Notes: generated by a model not told the origin, from the letters alone. Numbered from the stretch's first letter, positions 28,511 through 38,949 are shown. The stretch: DNA of 64,000 nt from Micromonospora lutea (GCF_016863535.1 NZ_BOPB01000029.1:62001-126000); one strand, 5' to 3'. Numbers and translations are program-made.

Positions 28511-29491
28511 ATGGCGATGACGGCTGCGGTCAAGGACGAGCTGAGTCGGGTCGACGTGCCCAAGCCCTGCTGCCGGCGGGCGGAGATGGCGGCGCTGCTG
28601 CGGTTCGCCGGTGGGCTGCACATCGTCTCCGGCCGGGTGGTGGTGGAGGCCGAACTCGACACCGGTGCGGTGGCCCGGCGGCTGCGTCGGGAGATCGCCG
28701 AGGTCTACGGCTATCCGAGTGAGATCCACGTGCTCGCCTCCGGCGGGTTGCGCAAGGGCAGCCACTTCATCGTCCGCGTCGTCAAGGACGGCGAGGCCCT
28801 GGCCCGCCAGACCGGGCTGCTCGACGTGCGGGGCCGGCCGGTGCGAGGTTTGCCGCCGCACGTCGTCGCCGCCAGCGTCTGCTGTGCGGTCTCCGCCTGG
28901 CGGGGGGCGTTCATGGCGCACGGCTCGTTGACCGAGCCGGGTCGCTCCAGCGCCCTGGAGATCACCTGCCCCGGGCCGGAATCGGCGCTGGCGCTGGTCG
29001 GCGCGGCCCGGCGGATCGGCATCACCGCCAAGAACCGCGAGGTACGCGGCGTCGACCGGGTGGTGGTCAAGGACGGCGACGCGATCGCCGCGCTGCTCAC
29101 CCGCGTCGGCGCTCACTCCAGTGTGCTGGCCTGGGAGGAGCGCCGGGTCCGGCGTGAGGTTCGGGCGACCGCCAACCGGCTGGCGAACTTCGACGACGCG
29201 AACCTGCGCCGTTCGGCCCGGGCGGCAGTCGCCGCCGCGGCCCGGGTGACCAGGGCGTTGGAGATCCTCGCCGAGGATGCGCCGGAGCACCTGACCTCGG
29301 CCGGCCGGCTGCGGCTGGAGCACCGACAGGCGTCCCTGGAGGAGCTGGGTGCGTTGGCCGACCCGCCGCTGACCAAGGACGCCATCGCCGGCCGGATCCG
29401 CCGGTTGCTGGCGCTGGCCGACAAACGAGCCCGGGACCTGGGCATCCCGGATACCGAAGCGGCCGTCACGCCCGACATGCTCGTGGTCTGA
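28511..29491 (+). CDS. whiA: Sporulation/cell-division regulator WhiA
   Basis: This 326-residue DNA-binding protein joins an inactive LAGLIDADG-homing-endonuclease-like N domain (AEMAALLRFAGGLHIVSG) to a C-terminal helix-turn-helix (SLEELGALADPPLTKDAIAGRIRRLLALAD). In Streptomyces WhiA works with WhiB to activate sporulation septation genes. The ATG at 28511 gives the standard MAMTAAVKDELSRV start with GAGGGG upstream. The conserved position before the gap operon is kept. Confidence 0.96.
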   Translation: MAMTAAVKDELSRVDVPKPCCRRAEMAALLRFAGGLHIVSGRVVVEAELDTGAVARRLRREIAEVYGYPSEIHVLASGGLRKGSHFIVRVVKDGEALARQTGLLDVRGRPVRGLPPHVVAASVCCAVSAWRGAFMAHGSLTEPGRSSALEITCPGPESALALVGAARRIGITAKNREVRGVDRVVVKDGDAIAALLTRVGAHSSVLAWEERRVRREVRATANRLANFDDANLRRSARAAVAAAARVTRALEILAEDAPEHLTSAGRLRLEHRQASLEELGALADPPLTKDAIAGRIRRLLALADKRARDLGIPDTEAAVTPDMLVV

Positions 29492-29739
29492 TAAGACGGT
29501 GGAGCGACCACCCGGCGCAGCGTGGCTCGGCGCGCTCGGATAAGGTCGCTGCGTACGGCAAGGGGGCCGGCACCGGTACTCCCAACCGTACCCACCGCCT
29601 CGACGGCGGTCAGGTCCCTCGGACCGCGGCGGGGTGGCCGGGATGAACCGTCAACGGCCGGCTCTAACGGTCGGCGCACATCACTTCGCCGGCCGAAGGT
29701 CTCCACGCCGGCGGACCAGAACGCGAGGAGATGGGACCT

Positions 29740-30740
<1,001 letters not shown>

Positions 30741-30744
<4 letters not shown>

Positions 30745-31940
30745 GCATCCGTAACCTCGACGACCTGCTCGCCGAGGGGGTTTCGGGTCGGCGCGTGCTG
30801 GTCCGCGCCGACCTGAACGTCCCACTCGACAAGCAGACCGGCGTCATCACGGATGACGGTCGCATTCGGGCGGTGCTGCCGACCCTGGGAGCGCTGACCG
30901 AGGCCGGGGCCAAGGTCGTGGTCTGCTCCCACCTGGGCCGGCCGAAGGGCGCGCCGGATCCGCAGTTCAGCCTCGCCCCGGTCGCCGGGCGGCTCGGTGA
31001 GCTGCTCGGCACGGCGGTGCACTTCGCCACCGACACGGTCGGCGAGTCCGCCCAGGCGACGGTGGCGGCGCTCGCCGACGGCGAGGTGGCACTGCTGGAG
31101 AACCTCCGCTTCAACAAGGGAGAGACCAGTAAGGACGACGCCGAGCGGGGTGCCTTCGCCGATCGGCTCGCCGCCCTCGGTGACGTGTACGTCGACGACG
31201 CGTTCGGCGCGGTGCACCGCAAGCACGCCAGTGTCCACGACGTACCCGCGCGGCTGCCGCATGTGGCCGGTCGGCTGGTGCTGCGTGAGGTGGAGGTGCT
31301 GTCGCAGTTGACCGGTGACCCCGCGCGGCCGTACGTGGTGGTGCTCGGCGGGTCGAAGGTCTCCGACAAGCTCGCGGTGATCGAGGCGCTGCTGCCGAAG
31401 GTCGATCGGCTGCTCATCGGTGGTGGCATGTGCTTCACCTTCCTCAAGGCCCAGGGTCACGAGGTCGGCTCCTCCCTGCTGGAGGCGGAGATGGTGGAGA
31501 CCTGCCGCAACCTGCTGGAGCGCTCCGAGGGCAAGATCATGCTCCCGGTCGACGTGGTGGCCGCCGACGCGTTCGCCCCGGACGCCGCGCACGACACCGT
31601 GCCGGCGGACGGCATCCCCAGCAAGCGGGTGGGGCTGGACGTCGGCCCGAAGACGGTCGCGGGCTTCGCCGCGGCGCTCAAGGGCGCCCGGACGATCTTC
31701 TGGAACGGCCCGATGGGCGTGTTCGAGATGCCCGCGTTCGCGAACGGCACCCGCGGGGTGGCCGAGGCGATCGCCGGCGCGGACGCGTTCAGCGTGGTCG
31801 GTGGTGGTGACTCCGCCGCCGCGGTACGTGCCCTGGGGCTGGACGAGAAGGCCTTCGGGCACATCTCCACCGGCGGTGGCGCGTCCCTGGAGTACCTGGA
31901 GGGCAAGACCCTCCCCGGCATCGCGGCTCTGGAGAACTGA
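30741..31940 (+). CDS. pgk: Phosphoglycerate kinase
   Basis: This 399-residue glycolytic kinase transfers phosphate from 1,3-bisphosphoglycerate to ADP. Signatures are VLVRADLNVPLD, SHLGRPKG, VYVDDAFGAVHRKHAS, VVLGGSKVSDK and the C-terminal GGGDSAAAV and STGGGASLEYLEGK loops. The GTG start overlaps the gap stop as GTGA and its stop overlaps the tpiA start as TGATG, so the three are translationally coupled. Confidence 0.97.
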
Positions 31941-32731
31941 TGGTGAGCGCTCCCCGCCGGCCGTTGATGGCCGGCAACTGGAAGATGAACCTGAACCACC
32001 TTGAGGCGAACCTGCTGGTGCAGAAGCTGGCGGCAAGCCTCACCGAGAAGCAGCTGACCGAGGTGGAGACGGTGGTGCTGCCGCCGTACACCGACCTGCG
32101 CACGGTGCAGACCGTGGTGGAGGGCGACAAGCTGCTCATCGGCTACGGCGCGCAGGACCTGTCACCGCACGTCTCCGGTGCGTACACCGGGGAGATCTCC
32201 GGCGCGATGCTGGCCAAGCTCGGCTGCACGTACGTGGCGGTCGGGCACTCCGAGCGGCGGCAGTACCACCGCGAGGACGACGCGTTGGTGGGTGCCAAGG
32301 TGCAGGCGGCGCTGACCCACGGCCTCACTCCGATCCTCTGCGTGGGGGAGGGGCTGGACATCCGGGAGCAGGGCACCCATGTGGCGCACTGCACCGACCA
32401 GCTCGACGCTGCGCTCAAGGGGCTCAGCCCGGAGCAGGTTTCCCGGGTGGTGGTCGCGTACGAGCCGGTCTGGGCGATCGGCACCGGTAAGACGGCCACC
32501 CCGGAGGACGCCCAGGAGGTCTGCGGGGCGCTGCGGGCCCGGCTGGCCGAGACCGTGGACCAGGCCACGGCGGACGGTGTGCGGATCCTCTACGGCGGCT
32601 CGGTCAAGTCGTCGAACGTCGCCTCGATCATGGCGCAGCCGGACGTGGACGGTGCCCTGGTGGGCGGTGCCAGCCTTGACGCCGAGGAGTTCGCGAAGAT
32701 CTGCCGGTTCCCGGAGCACATTACCGGCTGA
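31940..32731 (+). CDS. tpiA: Triosephosphate isomerase
   Basis: This 263-residue TIM barrel interconverts dihydroxyacetone phosphate and glyceraldehyde 3-phosphate. The N-terminal AGNWKMN carries the catalytic Lys, VGHSERR the His and AYEPVWAIGTGK the catalytic Glu and loop 6. The phosphate site is YGGSVKSSN. The start shares one base with the pgk stop. secG follows after 95 bases. Confidence 0.97.
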   Translation: MVSAPRRPLMAGNWKMNLNHLEANLLVQKLAASLTEKQLTEVETVVLPPYTDLRTVQTVVEGDKLLIGYGAQDLSPHVSGAYTGEISGAMLAKLGCTYVAVGHSERRQYHREDDALVGAKVQAALTHGLTPILCVGEGLDIREQGTHVAHCTDQLDAALKGLSPEQVSRVVVAYEPVWAIGTGKTATPEDAQEVCGALRARLAETVDQATADGVRILYGGSVKSSNVASIMAQPDVDGALVGGASLDAEEFAKICRFPEHITG

Positions 32732-32826
32732 TCGCTCGCTATCCTTGACTCCGCCCGTCCGCCGGTCGGTGCCGCCGCGCCCGATCTGCCCGGGCGAGGA
32801 TCGTAACGAGAGGACTGACCCCCGCC

Positions 32827-33087
32827 ATGCCGCTCTGGTTCGCCTACACGTTGATCGCGTTGCTGGTCATCACGAGCTTCCTGCTTGTTCTGCTCATCCT
32901 GCTGCACCGCGGCAAGGGCGGTGGAATGTCCAGCATGTTCGGCGGTGGTGTCAGCTCCAGCCTGGCCGGTTCCTCCGTGGCCGAGAAGAACCTGGATCGC
33001 TATACCGTTCTGGTGGCCATCGTCTGGTTCGCCTGCATCATCGGGCTCGGTCTCTGGCTCCGGCTTGAGGTGGGTACGGGCGTCTGA
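32827..33087 (+). CDS. secG: Preprotein translocase subunit SecG
   Basis: This 86-residue membrane protein is the small accessory subunit of the SecYEG channel. It has two transmembrane segments (about residues 4-24 and 60-80) around a Gly/Ser-rich loop (HRGKGGGMSSMFGGGVSSSLAGSS), the SecG signature. It is in its usual actinobacterial position after tpiA. A hairpin terminator follows. Confidence 0.95.
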   Translation: MPLWFAYTLIALLVITSFLLVLLILLHRGKGGGMSSMFGGGVSSSLAGSSVAEKNLDRYTVLVAIVWFACIIGLGLWLRLEVGTGV

Positions 33088-33109
33088 CTCGACCCCCGAG
33101 GCGTACAAT

Positions 33110-33145
33110 CTGCGCGCGGTCCGTCACTCGACGGGCCGCGCGCAG
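33110..33145 (+). terminator. Terminator after secG
   Basis: CTGCGCGCGG at 33110-33119 pairs perfectly with 33136-33145, and the stem extends by about four more pairs (one G-U) around an 8-base loop. It lies 22 bases after the secG stop and probably ends the gap-pgk-tpiA-secG transcript. Confidence 0.7.
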
Positions 33146-33222
33146 TCCGTTTCACCCGCTGCACCGCGTCGCCCGCCGGTCACCCCTGCCGGCGGTCCCC
33201 TCCGACGACAGGAGTCAGCGCC

Positions 33223-33567
33223 GTGCCGAACGGCCACGTCATCCGGGGCGCCCGCGTCGGGTCCGCGCCCCCACGTCTCCCCGAACGTCACCAGCCGGTC
33301 CCGTGCCGGTCGGTCAGCTACTGGTGCCGCAACGGGCACCGCACCGACATCCGGATCGTCGCCGACGTGACGGCCCCGACTGTCTGGGACTGCCCCCGCT
33401 GTGGGCTGCCTGCCGGCCCGGACGCCCAGGATCCGCCGGGCCGGACCCGGGCCGAGCCGTACAAGACCCATCTGGCGTACGTGAAGGAGCGGCGTACCGA
33501 CGCCGAGGGGGAGGCGATCCTCGCCGAGGCCCTCGCCGCCCTGCGTAACCGGCGCGGCGGGGGGTGA
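33223..33567 (+). CDS. RbpA-like RNA polymerase-binding protein
   Basis: This 114-residue protein resembles RbpA, the actinobacterial activator of the principal sigma holoenzyme. It has the N-terminal basic tail (VIRGARVGS), a central zinc-ribbon-like domain (YWCRNGHRTDIRIVADVTAPTVWDCPRCG, four Cys/His ligands) and a C-terminal sigma-interaction helix with YVKERRTDAEGEAILAEALAALR. It is more divergent than housekeeping RbpA, so it may be a paralogue. Its GTG follows ACAGGAGT. It marks the right edge of the conserved block before the inserted cluster. Confidence 0.8.
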   Translation: MPNGHVIRGARVGSAPPRLPERHQPVPCRSVSYWCRNGHRTDIRIVADVTAPTVWDCPRCGLPAGPDAQDPPGRTRAEPYKTHLAYVKERRTDAEGEAILAEALAALRNRRGGG

Positions 33568-33628
33568 TCCCGCCGTCACGGCACGCCGAGGGTCATCGCC
33601 GTGGACGCCAAGGTCCTATGCTCACGCA

Positions 33629-34588
33629 ATGGCTATGACCGGTTACCGGGCGGGGTTGATCAGCGGGACGCTCGCGATGGCTTTCGTGGGCAGCTCCGCC
33701 GCCGTCAGCCCGCTGCTCACCGACTATCCGGTGTTGACCGGTCAGGCGTGGCGCTACGCGGCAGCGGCTTTACTGCTGCTGGGCTATCTGTGGTTGCGCC
33801 GGCTGCCGTGGGTCCGGGTGGGCCGGTCGGACTGGGCCCGACTCGTCCTGCTCGCCGCAACCGGTCTGGCGGCGTTCAACGTGTGCCTGCTTCAGGCCGC
33901 CCGGTACACCGACCCTCCGGTGCTCGGCGCCATCGTCGGGGCAGCCCCGCTGGTGCTCGCCATCGTCGGGCCGCTGCTGGCGGGTCGCCGGCCGTCGCCG
34001 CTGGTGGCGACGTCGGCGGTGATCGTGGTGGTCGGAGTCGGTACCGTCCTCGGCGGGGGAGACTTCAGTCTGCCCGGCGTGCTGTGGTCTCTCGGCGCGT
34101 TGGCCGGTGAGTGTCTCTTCTCCCTGCTCGCCGTCCCGCTGCTGCCTCGACTCGGGCCGGTACGGATCAGCGCGTACACCTGCGCGCTCGCCAGTGTCAT
34201 GCTCGCCGTGGCCGCTCTGCTCGTCGAGCGGAGCGACGTCGCCACCGTGCCCACCGACGTGGAGGTGTTGTCGCTCGCCTTCCTCGCGGTGTTCGTCACC
34301 GCGGTGGCCTTCGCCCTGTGGTATGCCGCCGTCGGGTCGCTGGGGGTGGACCGTGCCGGCCTGCTGGCGGGCCTCGTCCCGGTGGCTGCCACCCTCATCG
34401 CGGTCGCGATCGACACCACGACACTGTCGCTGCAGGTCCTGGTGGGTGCGGTGCTGGTCGGGGCGGGCGTGAGCCTGGGCATGCTTCCTCCCCGGCGTCG
34501 ACCCGGCGGCGGGGAGGCCGGCCACGCGGAACAGCGGCCGGCCAGCCGCCGGTCAGCGCAGGTTGAGCAGGTCGGCGGATTGCCGTAG
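33629..34588 (+). CDS. EamA/DMT-family transporter
   Basis: This 319-residue protein has ten predicted transmembrane segments in two EamA repeats, with AGLISGTLAMAFVGSSAAVSPLL at the start and RAGLLAGLVPVAATLIAVAID near the end. Members export amino acids and metabolites. A TATGCT -10-like hexamer at 33617-33622 ends 6 bases before the ATG, suggesting a leaderless mRNA. Its last 36 bases overlap the 3' end of the B3/B4 gene on the other strand. It may be the cluster's first exporter or only a neighbour. Substrate unknown. Confidence 0.85.
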   Translation: MAMTGYRAGLISGTLAMAFVGSSAAVSPLLTDYPVLTGQAWRYAAAALLLLGYLWLRRLPWVRVGRSDWARLVLLAATGLAAFNVCLLQAARYTDPPVLGAIVGAAPLVLAIVGPLLAGRRPSPLVATSAVIVVVGVGTVLGGGDFSLPGVLWSLGALAGECLFSLLAVPLLPRLGPVRISAYTCALASVMLAVAALLVERSDVATVPTDVEVLSLAFLAVFVTAVAFALWYAAVGSLGVDRAGLLAGLVPVAATLIAVAIDTTTLSLQVLVGAVLVGAGVSLGMLPPRRRPGGGEAGHAEQRPASRRSAQVEQVGGLP

Positions 34589-35227
34589 CGCGTCCGTCGC
34601 CTGATCGGGGGAGATGCCGTCCACCACGCAGGCGAGCAGCAACACCCGGCGGGTGTCCGCCCGGACCGCCTGGTGTACGCCGTCGCGGTGGGCGAAGAGC
34701 GACAGCACCCGAGCGTCGTCGGCCAGGATCAGCCGATCCGGCTCCACCGTCATCTCCTCCTGGGCGCCGATCGGTTGCAGGCGTTCGCCGCCCTGGCTCA
34801 GGGTCAACCGGACCGGACCGGAGAGCCGCTCCGCGTCGAACACGCCGAGCGCGACCATGGTCGCCACCGCGGTCACGTTCACCGCGTCCACAGTGGGGTT
34901 GATCTTCGGCCAGTTGCCGAGCGGCTTCGTCCGCAGGCCACGCTCGATGAGTGCCTGGATCGACGGCGGCTGTCGGTCCGGATCCACGCCGATCTGCCGG
35001 GAGAAGCGCCGGTAGGCGTCGATCGCGGGGTGTGCGCGGATCTCCGCCTTCGCCACCCCGTGCCACCTGCCGTGCTCCTGCGTCCACCGCTGCTGCACCT
35101 CACGGGCGATGACGTCACCACCGCCCACCTCGGCCTCGACGCAGCGCACCCGGACATCGGGAAAGGCCGCCGCGACCTGCGGAGAAACGGTGACCTCAGC
35201 CACGGGCAGTTCTGCTTGAGCCGTCAT
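34553..35227 (-). CDS. B3/B4 tRNA-editing-like domain protein
   Basis: This 224-residue protein is a free-standing B3/B4 domain, related to the editing domain of the phenylalanyl-tRNA synthetase beta subunit. Visible family pieces are IDAYRRFSRQIGVDP, PSIQALIERGL and INPTVDAVNVTAVATMVALGVFDAERL. Stand-alone members are poorly understood; tRNA-deacylating or amino-acid-binding roles are plausible. It is the last gene of the 12-gene operon and starts in an ATGA overlap with the Gfo/Idh gene. In an aromatic amino acid cluster it could protect the producer by removing a mischarged analogue from tRNA (inference). Confidence 0.8.
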   Translation of the reverse strand: MTAQAELPVAEVTVSPQVAAAFPDVRVRCVEAEVGGGDVIAREVQQRWTQEHGRWHGVAKAEIRAHPAIDAYRRFSRQIGVDPDRQPPSIQALIERGLRTKPLGNWPKINPTVDAVNVTAVATMVALGVFDAERLSGPVRLTLSQGGERLQPIGAQEEMTVEPDRLILADDARVLSLFAHRDGVHQAVRADTRRVLLLACVVDGISPDQATDALRQSADLLNLR

Positions 35228-36546
35228 CGCACCGCCTCCAGAAATTGCAGCGATTCGCCGACCTGCAAGCTTAGGTCCTCGGCGGTGATGACGCGCTCGG
35301 TGTCGATGAGGATGTTGTAGTGGTTGGGCCAGTGGCACTCGTCGAAACCGGCGACGGTGCCGATCGGCTGGCCGTTGCGGACCACCACGTCGCCCCGCTG
35401 CACGACGGTGGCCGTGGTGAACTCGGCGAATCCGAGGAAACCGACGGCGTCCACCCGGTCACCCGGCCGGGTCGGCTGGTCCGTGGTCGTCACCAGCTCG
35501 TGGATCTCACCCTGCTGGACACATCGCGACAGCCACGGTGACATGGTCATGCCGCGTTCCTCGCGCCGGTGGAACAACAGCTTCACCAACCGCGCCATGG
35601 TCGGTCGCTTCGATGGCGTCCGCAGTCGTGGTTCCTTGCGCCGGGCGACCGCGTACGCCTGCTCGACGAGAGCGACGATGTCCGGACCTGCGTCGGTGTA
35701 CGCCTCACCGAGGGACACCACGTGCCGGAAATCCGCCATGATCGCGGCGTACTCGTGGTCGAGGGAGGACTTGAACCCGGGGAATCCGGCCAGCATGTCG
35801 GCCGACCGGACCGAGCCGTCCTTTCCGTACACGGTGATGTCCTTGACCTCGCCCGACGGCAGGGCCCAGTCCAGCTCGATGGTGACCGGCACGCCGCTGG
35901 CGGAGCGCAGTTCGAGTTCGGCGCAGAACTCCACCCCACGACGGACGTCACCGATCGTGGCGTCCACCAGTTCCAGGTCGCCGACGATGGTGCGCACCGC
36001 GTCCAGCGCGTTCGGACCGTTGTCGATGACACAGCCACCGCCGCCCAGATCCTGGTCGAGGTACCACGCCTCCGAGCCGGTGTGCTCCTCGATCCGCTCG
36101 GAGTAGCGACACACCAGACGCTCGATGTCCGCCGGATCGCCCACGCCGAGGCGCAGCGCGGCCACGTTGCGGTTGTACCGCCGATGGAAGGCGGTGAACA
36201 ACGTCCGGCCGGACTCCCGCGCCAACGCCATCAGCTCGTGCGCGTCCGCCAGACGAACCGTCATCGGCTTCTCGCAGCACACGTGCACGCCGGCGCGGAG
36301 CGCGTCGGCGGCAACCTCGGCGTGCACCGCGTTCGGCAGGGTCAACACGACCGCGTCGACCAGACCCGAGGCGAGCAGTTCGCGGTGGTCGGTGTAGGTC
36401 GCGACGTCACGCGTGCCGTCGGAGAAGTCCGCGAGCTTCGTGTCGTTACGGTCACACACGGCGGTCAGGGTGAGGTGCTCGTCGTCCTCGATGGCCCGCA
36501 GGAAGTACGGAGCGATCACACCGAGGCCGATGACCCCGATCCTCAT
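35224..36546 (-). CDS. Gfo/Idh/MocA dehydrogenase with extra C-terminal domain
   Basis: This 440-residue protein has a full Gfo/Idh enzyme in residues 1 to about 340: Rossmann motif IGVIGLGVIAPYF, the CEKPMT segment with its catalytic-type Lys and the GGGGCVIDNGPNALDAVR region. About 90 further residues beginning near RGMTMSPWLSRC form a compact beta-rich domain with GDRVDAVGFLGFAEFTTATVVQRGD, which I cannot assign. Typical members end near residue 350. It oxidises or reduces a sugar or cyclitol with NAD(P). It overlaps both neighbours by 4 bases. Pairing with DegT enzymes suggests 3-keto-sugar formation before amination. Confidence 0.88.
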   Translation of the reverse strand: MRIGVIGLGVIAPYFLRAIEDDEHLTLTAVCDRNDTKLADFSDGTRDVATYTDHRELLASGLVDAVVLTLPNAVHAEVAADALRAGVHVCCEKPMTVRLADAHELMALARESGRTLFTAFHRRYNRNVAALRLGVGDPADIERLVCRYSERIEEHTGSEAWYLDQDLGGGGCVIDNGPNALDAVRTIVGDLELVDATIGDVRRGVEFCAELELRSASGVPVTIELDWALPSGEVKDITVYGKDGSVRSADMLAGFPGFKSSLDHEYAAIMADFRHVVSLGEAYTDAGPDIVALVEQAYAVARRKEPRLRTPSKRPTMARLVKLLFHRREERGMTMSPWLSRCVQQGEIHELVTTTDQPTRPGDRVDAVGFLGFAEFTTATVVQRGDVVVRNGQPIGTVAGFDECHWPNHYNILIDTERVITAEDLSLQVGESLQFLEAVR

Positions 36547-37652
36547 GCCGAACCCGCCTCGGTCAGCGCGACCGGGGCGGTCACGTCGAGTTCGGCGCCG
36601 AGCCGGACCAGTTGGACGGCGACGTGGTGCGGGAGCCGGATCCCTTCGGCGTACGACGTCGCGGCCCGCTCCGCCTCCGGGGCACCCGGGTACGTCACCC
36701 GCTGTCCGGGTGCGGCGGGCGACGACGACACCGTGTCCAACAACGCGCGGGTCTCGGTCGGGAAACTGTCCGCGACGCCGAACGCGGCGGGGTCGATCAC
36801 GAGGGCGACCTGGCCGATGTTCACGTCGTCGGCCGGGTCGGTCTCGGTCAGCGCCTGCGGCCGGGGCCCGTACGCCGCGCCGGCCAACGGTCCGCACAGC
36901 AGGTCCACCAGCAGCGCGAGGCCGTACCCCTTGGCGCCACCGGTCTGCGCGGCGCCGCCCAGCCAGGCCACGTCGGCGTGCCCGTCGAAGTACGCGTTGG
37001 GGTCGGTGGTCGTCGACCCGTCGGCGGACACCAGCCAGCCCTCGGGAACCGGCCGTCCTTCGCGCTGGGCCGCCCGGATCTTGCCGGTGGCCACGGCGGT
37101 GGCGCTCATGTCCAGGACGAACGGCGCGCCGTGGGAGACCGGCACCGCCGCGCTCAGCGGGTTGGTGCCGAGGAGCCGCTTGACACCGCCCAGCGGTGGG
37201 ACGACACCCTGCTCGCCGCAGTTGGACATGACGATCCCGATCAGACCGTGGGCGGCGACCCGGCTGGCGTAGTAGCCGGCGCTGCCGAAGTGGCTGCTGT
37301 TGCGTACCGTCACCATGCCGAGGCCGAGTTCACGCGCCTTGGCCGCGGCCAAGTCCACGGCGGTCACCATCGTGACGGCGCCCAGGCCGTTGTCGCCGTC
37401 GACGACGGCCGTGGTCGGGGTCTCGACCACGACCTTGGGTTGCGCGTCGGGTCGGATGCTCCCGCTGCGCAGGCGAGGGGCGTAGATCCCGGCCAGCGCG
37501 TTGGTGCCGTGGGTGGTGAAGCCGTGGATGTCGGCGTAGCAGATGACCTCGGTGGCCGTCGTGGCTGCCGGCTCGTCGAGTCCACATCGCAGCAGAACCG
37601 TGCGGACGAAGGCGGTGAGCTGCGTGTGCTCGACCGTCACGCTGTTGGCCAT
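36543..37652 (-). CDS. LDH2/malate dehydrogenase-family oxidoreductase
   Basis: This 369-residue protein belongs to the LDH2/MDH2 family (malate, ureidoglycolate, 2,3-diketogulonate and delta1-piperideine-2-carboxylate reductases). Signatures are YADIHGFTTHGTNAL, VTVRNSSHFGSAGYYA, NPLSAAVPV and a GGAKGYGLALLVDLL nucleotide-binding segment. These enzymes act on 2-keto or 2-hydroxy (or imino) acids with NAD(P)H. GGGAG precedes the ATG, 10 bases after the M20 stop. In this operon it could reduce a keto acid or cyclic imine from the amino-sugar branch. Confidence 0.88.
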   Translation of the reverse strand: MANSVTVEHTQLTAFVRTVLLRCGLDEPAATTATEVICYADIHGFTTHGTNALAGIYAPRLRSGSIRPDAQPKVVVETPTTAVVDGDNGLGAVTMVTAVDLAAAKARELGLGMVTVRNSSHFGSAGYYASRVAAHGLIGIVMSNCGEQGVVPPLGGVKRLLGTNPLSAAVPVSHGAPFVLDMSATAVATGKIRAAQREGRPVPEGWLVSADGSTTTDPNAYFDGHADVAWLGGAAQTGGAKGYGLALLVDLLCGPLAGAAYGPRPQALTETDPADDVNIGQVALVIDPAAFGVADSFPTETRALLDTVSSSPAAPGQRVTYPGAPEAERAATSYAEGIRLPHHVAVQLVRLGAELDVTAPVALTEAGSA

Positions 37653-37662
37653 GTCTCTCCCG

Positions 37663-38949
37663 TTACTGTGTCGGCACGTGGGCGCCGAAACGCACCACGA
37701 GGTCGCGGATCTGTCTCGCGTAGGTCGCCAGGTCGCCGACGCGTACCCACTCGGCTGCGGTGTGCGCGCCGTTCTCGTCGAGCCGGCCCGGTCCGCACAC
37801 CGCGACGTACCGACCGGGCCCACCGGCCCAGATGGCGTCACAGGTGAAGGCGCTGCCGTCGGCCAGGCCGTCGTGGCGGGGGAATCCCGCTGCGGCGAGC
37901 AGGTCTTCCATCTCGGGGTCGCGGTTGTCGAGCACCGGCAGCCCCCGTTTGAGCCAGTCCAACCGCACCACCCGGTCCCAGTCGTCGACGAGGCGGGCGG
38001 TGAACGGGTTGCCGAGGTGTGCCTTGGCGAAGACCTCCCGGGCCTCCTCGACCGCCCGCTGCAACTCGTGCACCAGCGTCTGCGCGCTGGTTTGGTCCCG
38101 GTAGGCGATGTTGAGCAGCAACTCGCCCTCGCCGTACACCCGGTTGTGCGCGGTCCCGGTGTGCAGACCGGCGATGCAGAGCTTGGCGCCGAGGGCGGCG
38201 GCCCGGGGGCCGACGGCGCGGACCAGATGATCCGCGAGGAAACCCAGCGCCACGGTGGCGTTGTGCGCGTCGGTGGGATGGTCGTCCGTGCTGCCCTCGC
38301 CGAGGACCCGGAATCGAGGGGTCATCGCCGCCGTGCAGGCGTCCATGACCCGACCGCCGGTGGGCTCGGCGAAGAGCATCAGTCGACCCGTGTAGCCCAG
38401 CTCCACCAGCCATCGGGTGCCGAGGACGCCCATCGCGCCGCCCTCTTCCCCCGGCACACTGGTGAGGATGACCTCGATGCGTCGGGCCAGCGAAGGATCA
38501 GCCGCGAACGCGGCGGCGACCCCCACCGCGGCGGCCACCCCGGGCCCCTTGTCGTCGACGGCGCCCCGGCCGTGCAGGATGTCGCCGTCGAGGCGCGGCT
38601 CGACGTGCGGGCCGACGGTGTCGACGTGGAAGTTGATGACCAGCCGTCGCTGCGGTGGCGCCGGGTCTCCCATGGCCACCACCAGGGAAGGTTGGGCGTC
38701 GAGGAAGGTGTCGGGGTCCGCTTCCAGCGCCCGCCGTACCGGCATCGGGATGTCCGCAGCCGCCAGGCTCTGGGCGGACGGGCTGGCGTAGTGGCGGATG
38801 TCGAAGCCGCGCTCGGCCGCGCCAGCGCGGAACACCTCCTGCGCCTGCCGGGTGGCGGCGAGCCGTCCGCCCTCCAACGGCGAGACCGAGTCCACCGCCA
38901 TGAACTCCCGCAACCAGCCCAGGTCGGTTTCCGTCCAGCACGCCGTCAC
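37663..38949 (-). CDS. M20-family metallohydrolase (ArgE/DapE-like)
   Basis: This 428-residue enzyme has the M20 fold with NFHVDTV as the first metal ligand set, GRGAVDDKGP for the bridging Asp and TSVPGEEGG for the catalytic Glu pair. The M20 dimerisation domain lies in the middle (about residues 180-310). It hydrolyses an amide or peptide bond in a small acidic substrate. The GTG start overlaps the isomerase stop as GTGA. In a ligase-based pathway it could remove an N-acyl protecting group or trim a peptide (inference). Confidence 0.88.
   Translation of the reverse strand: MTACWTETDLGWLREFMAVDSVSPLEGGRLAATRQAQEVFRAGAAERGFDIRHYASPSAQSLAAADIPMPVRRALEADPDTFLDAQPSLVVAMGDPAPPQRRLVINFHVDTVGPHVEPRLDGDILHGRGAVDDKGPGVAAAVGVAAAFAADPSLARRIEVILTSVPGEEGGAMGVLGTRWLVELGYTGRLMLFAEPTGGRVMDACTAAMTPRFRVLGEGSTDDHPTDAHNATVALGFLADHLVRAVGPRAAALGAKLCIAGLHTGTAHNRVYGEGELLLNIAYRDQTSAQTLVHELQRAVEEAREVFAKAHLGNPFTARLVDDWDRVVRLDWLKRGLPVLDNRDPEMEDLLAAAGFPRHDGLADGSAFTCDAIWAGGPGRYVAVCGPGRLDENGAHTAAEWVRVGDLATYARQIRDLVVRFGAHVPTQ

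Noticed and set aside
33568..33628. Search for a tRNA or att site at the cluster's left edge
   Set aside because: No cloverleaf, integrase or direct repeat was found at either edge.
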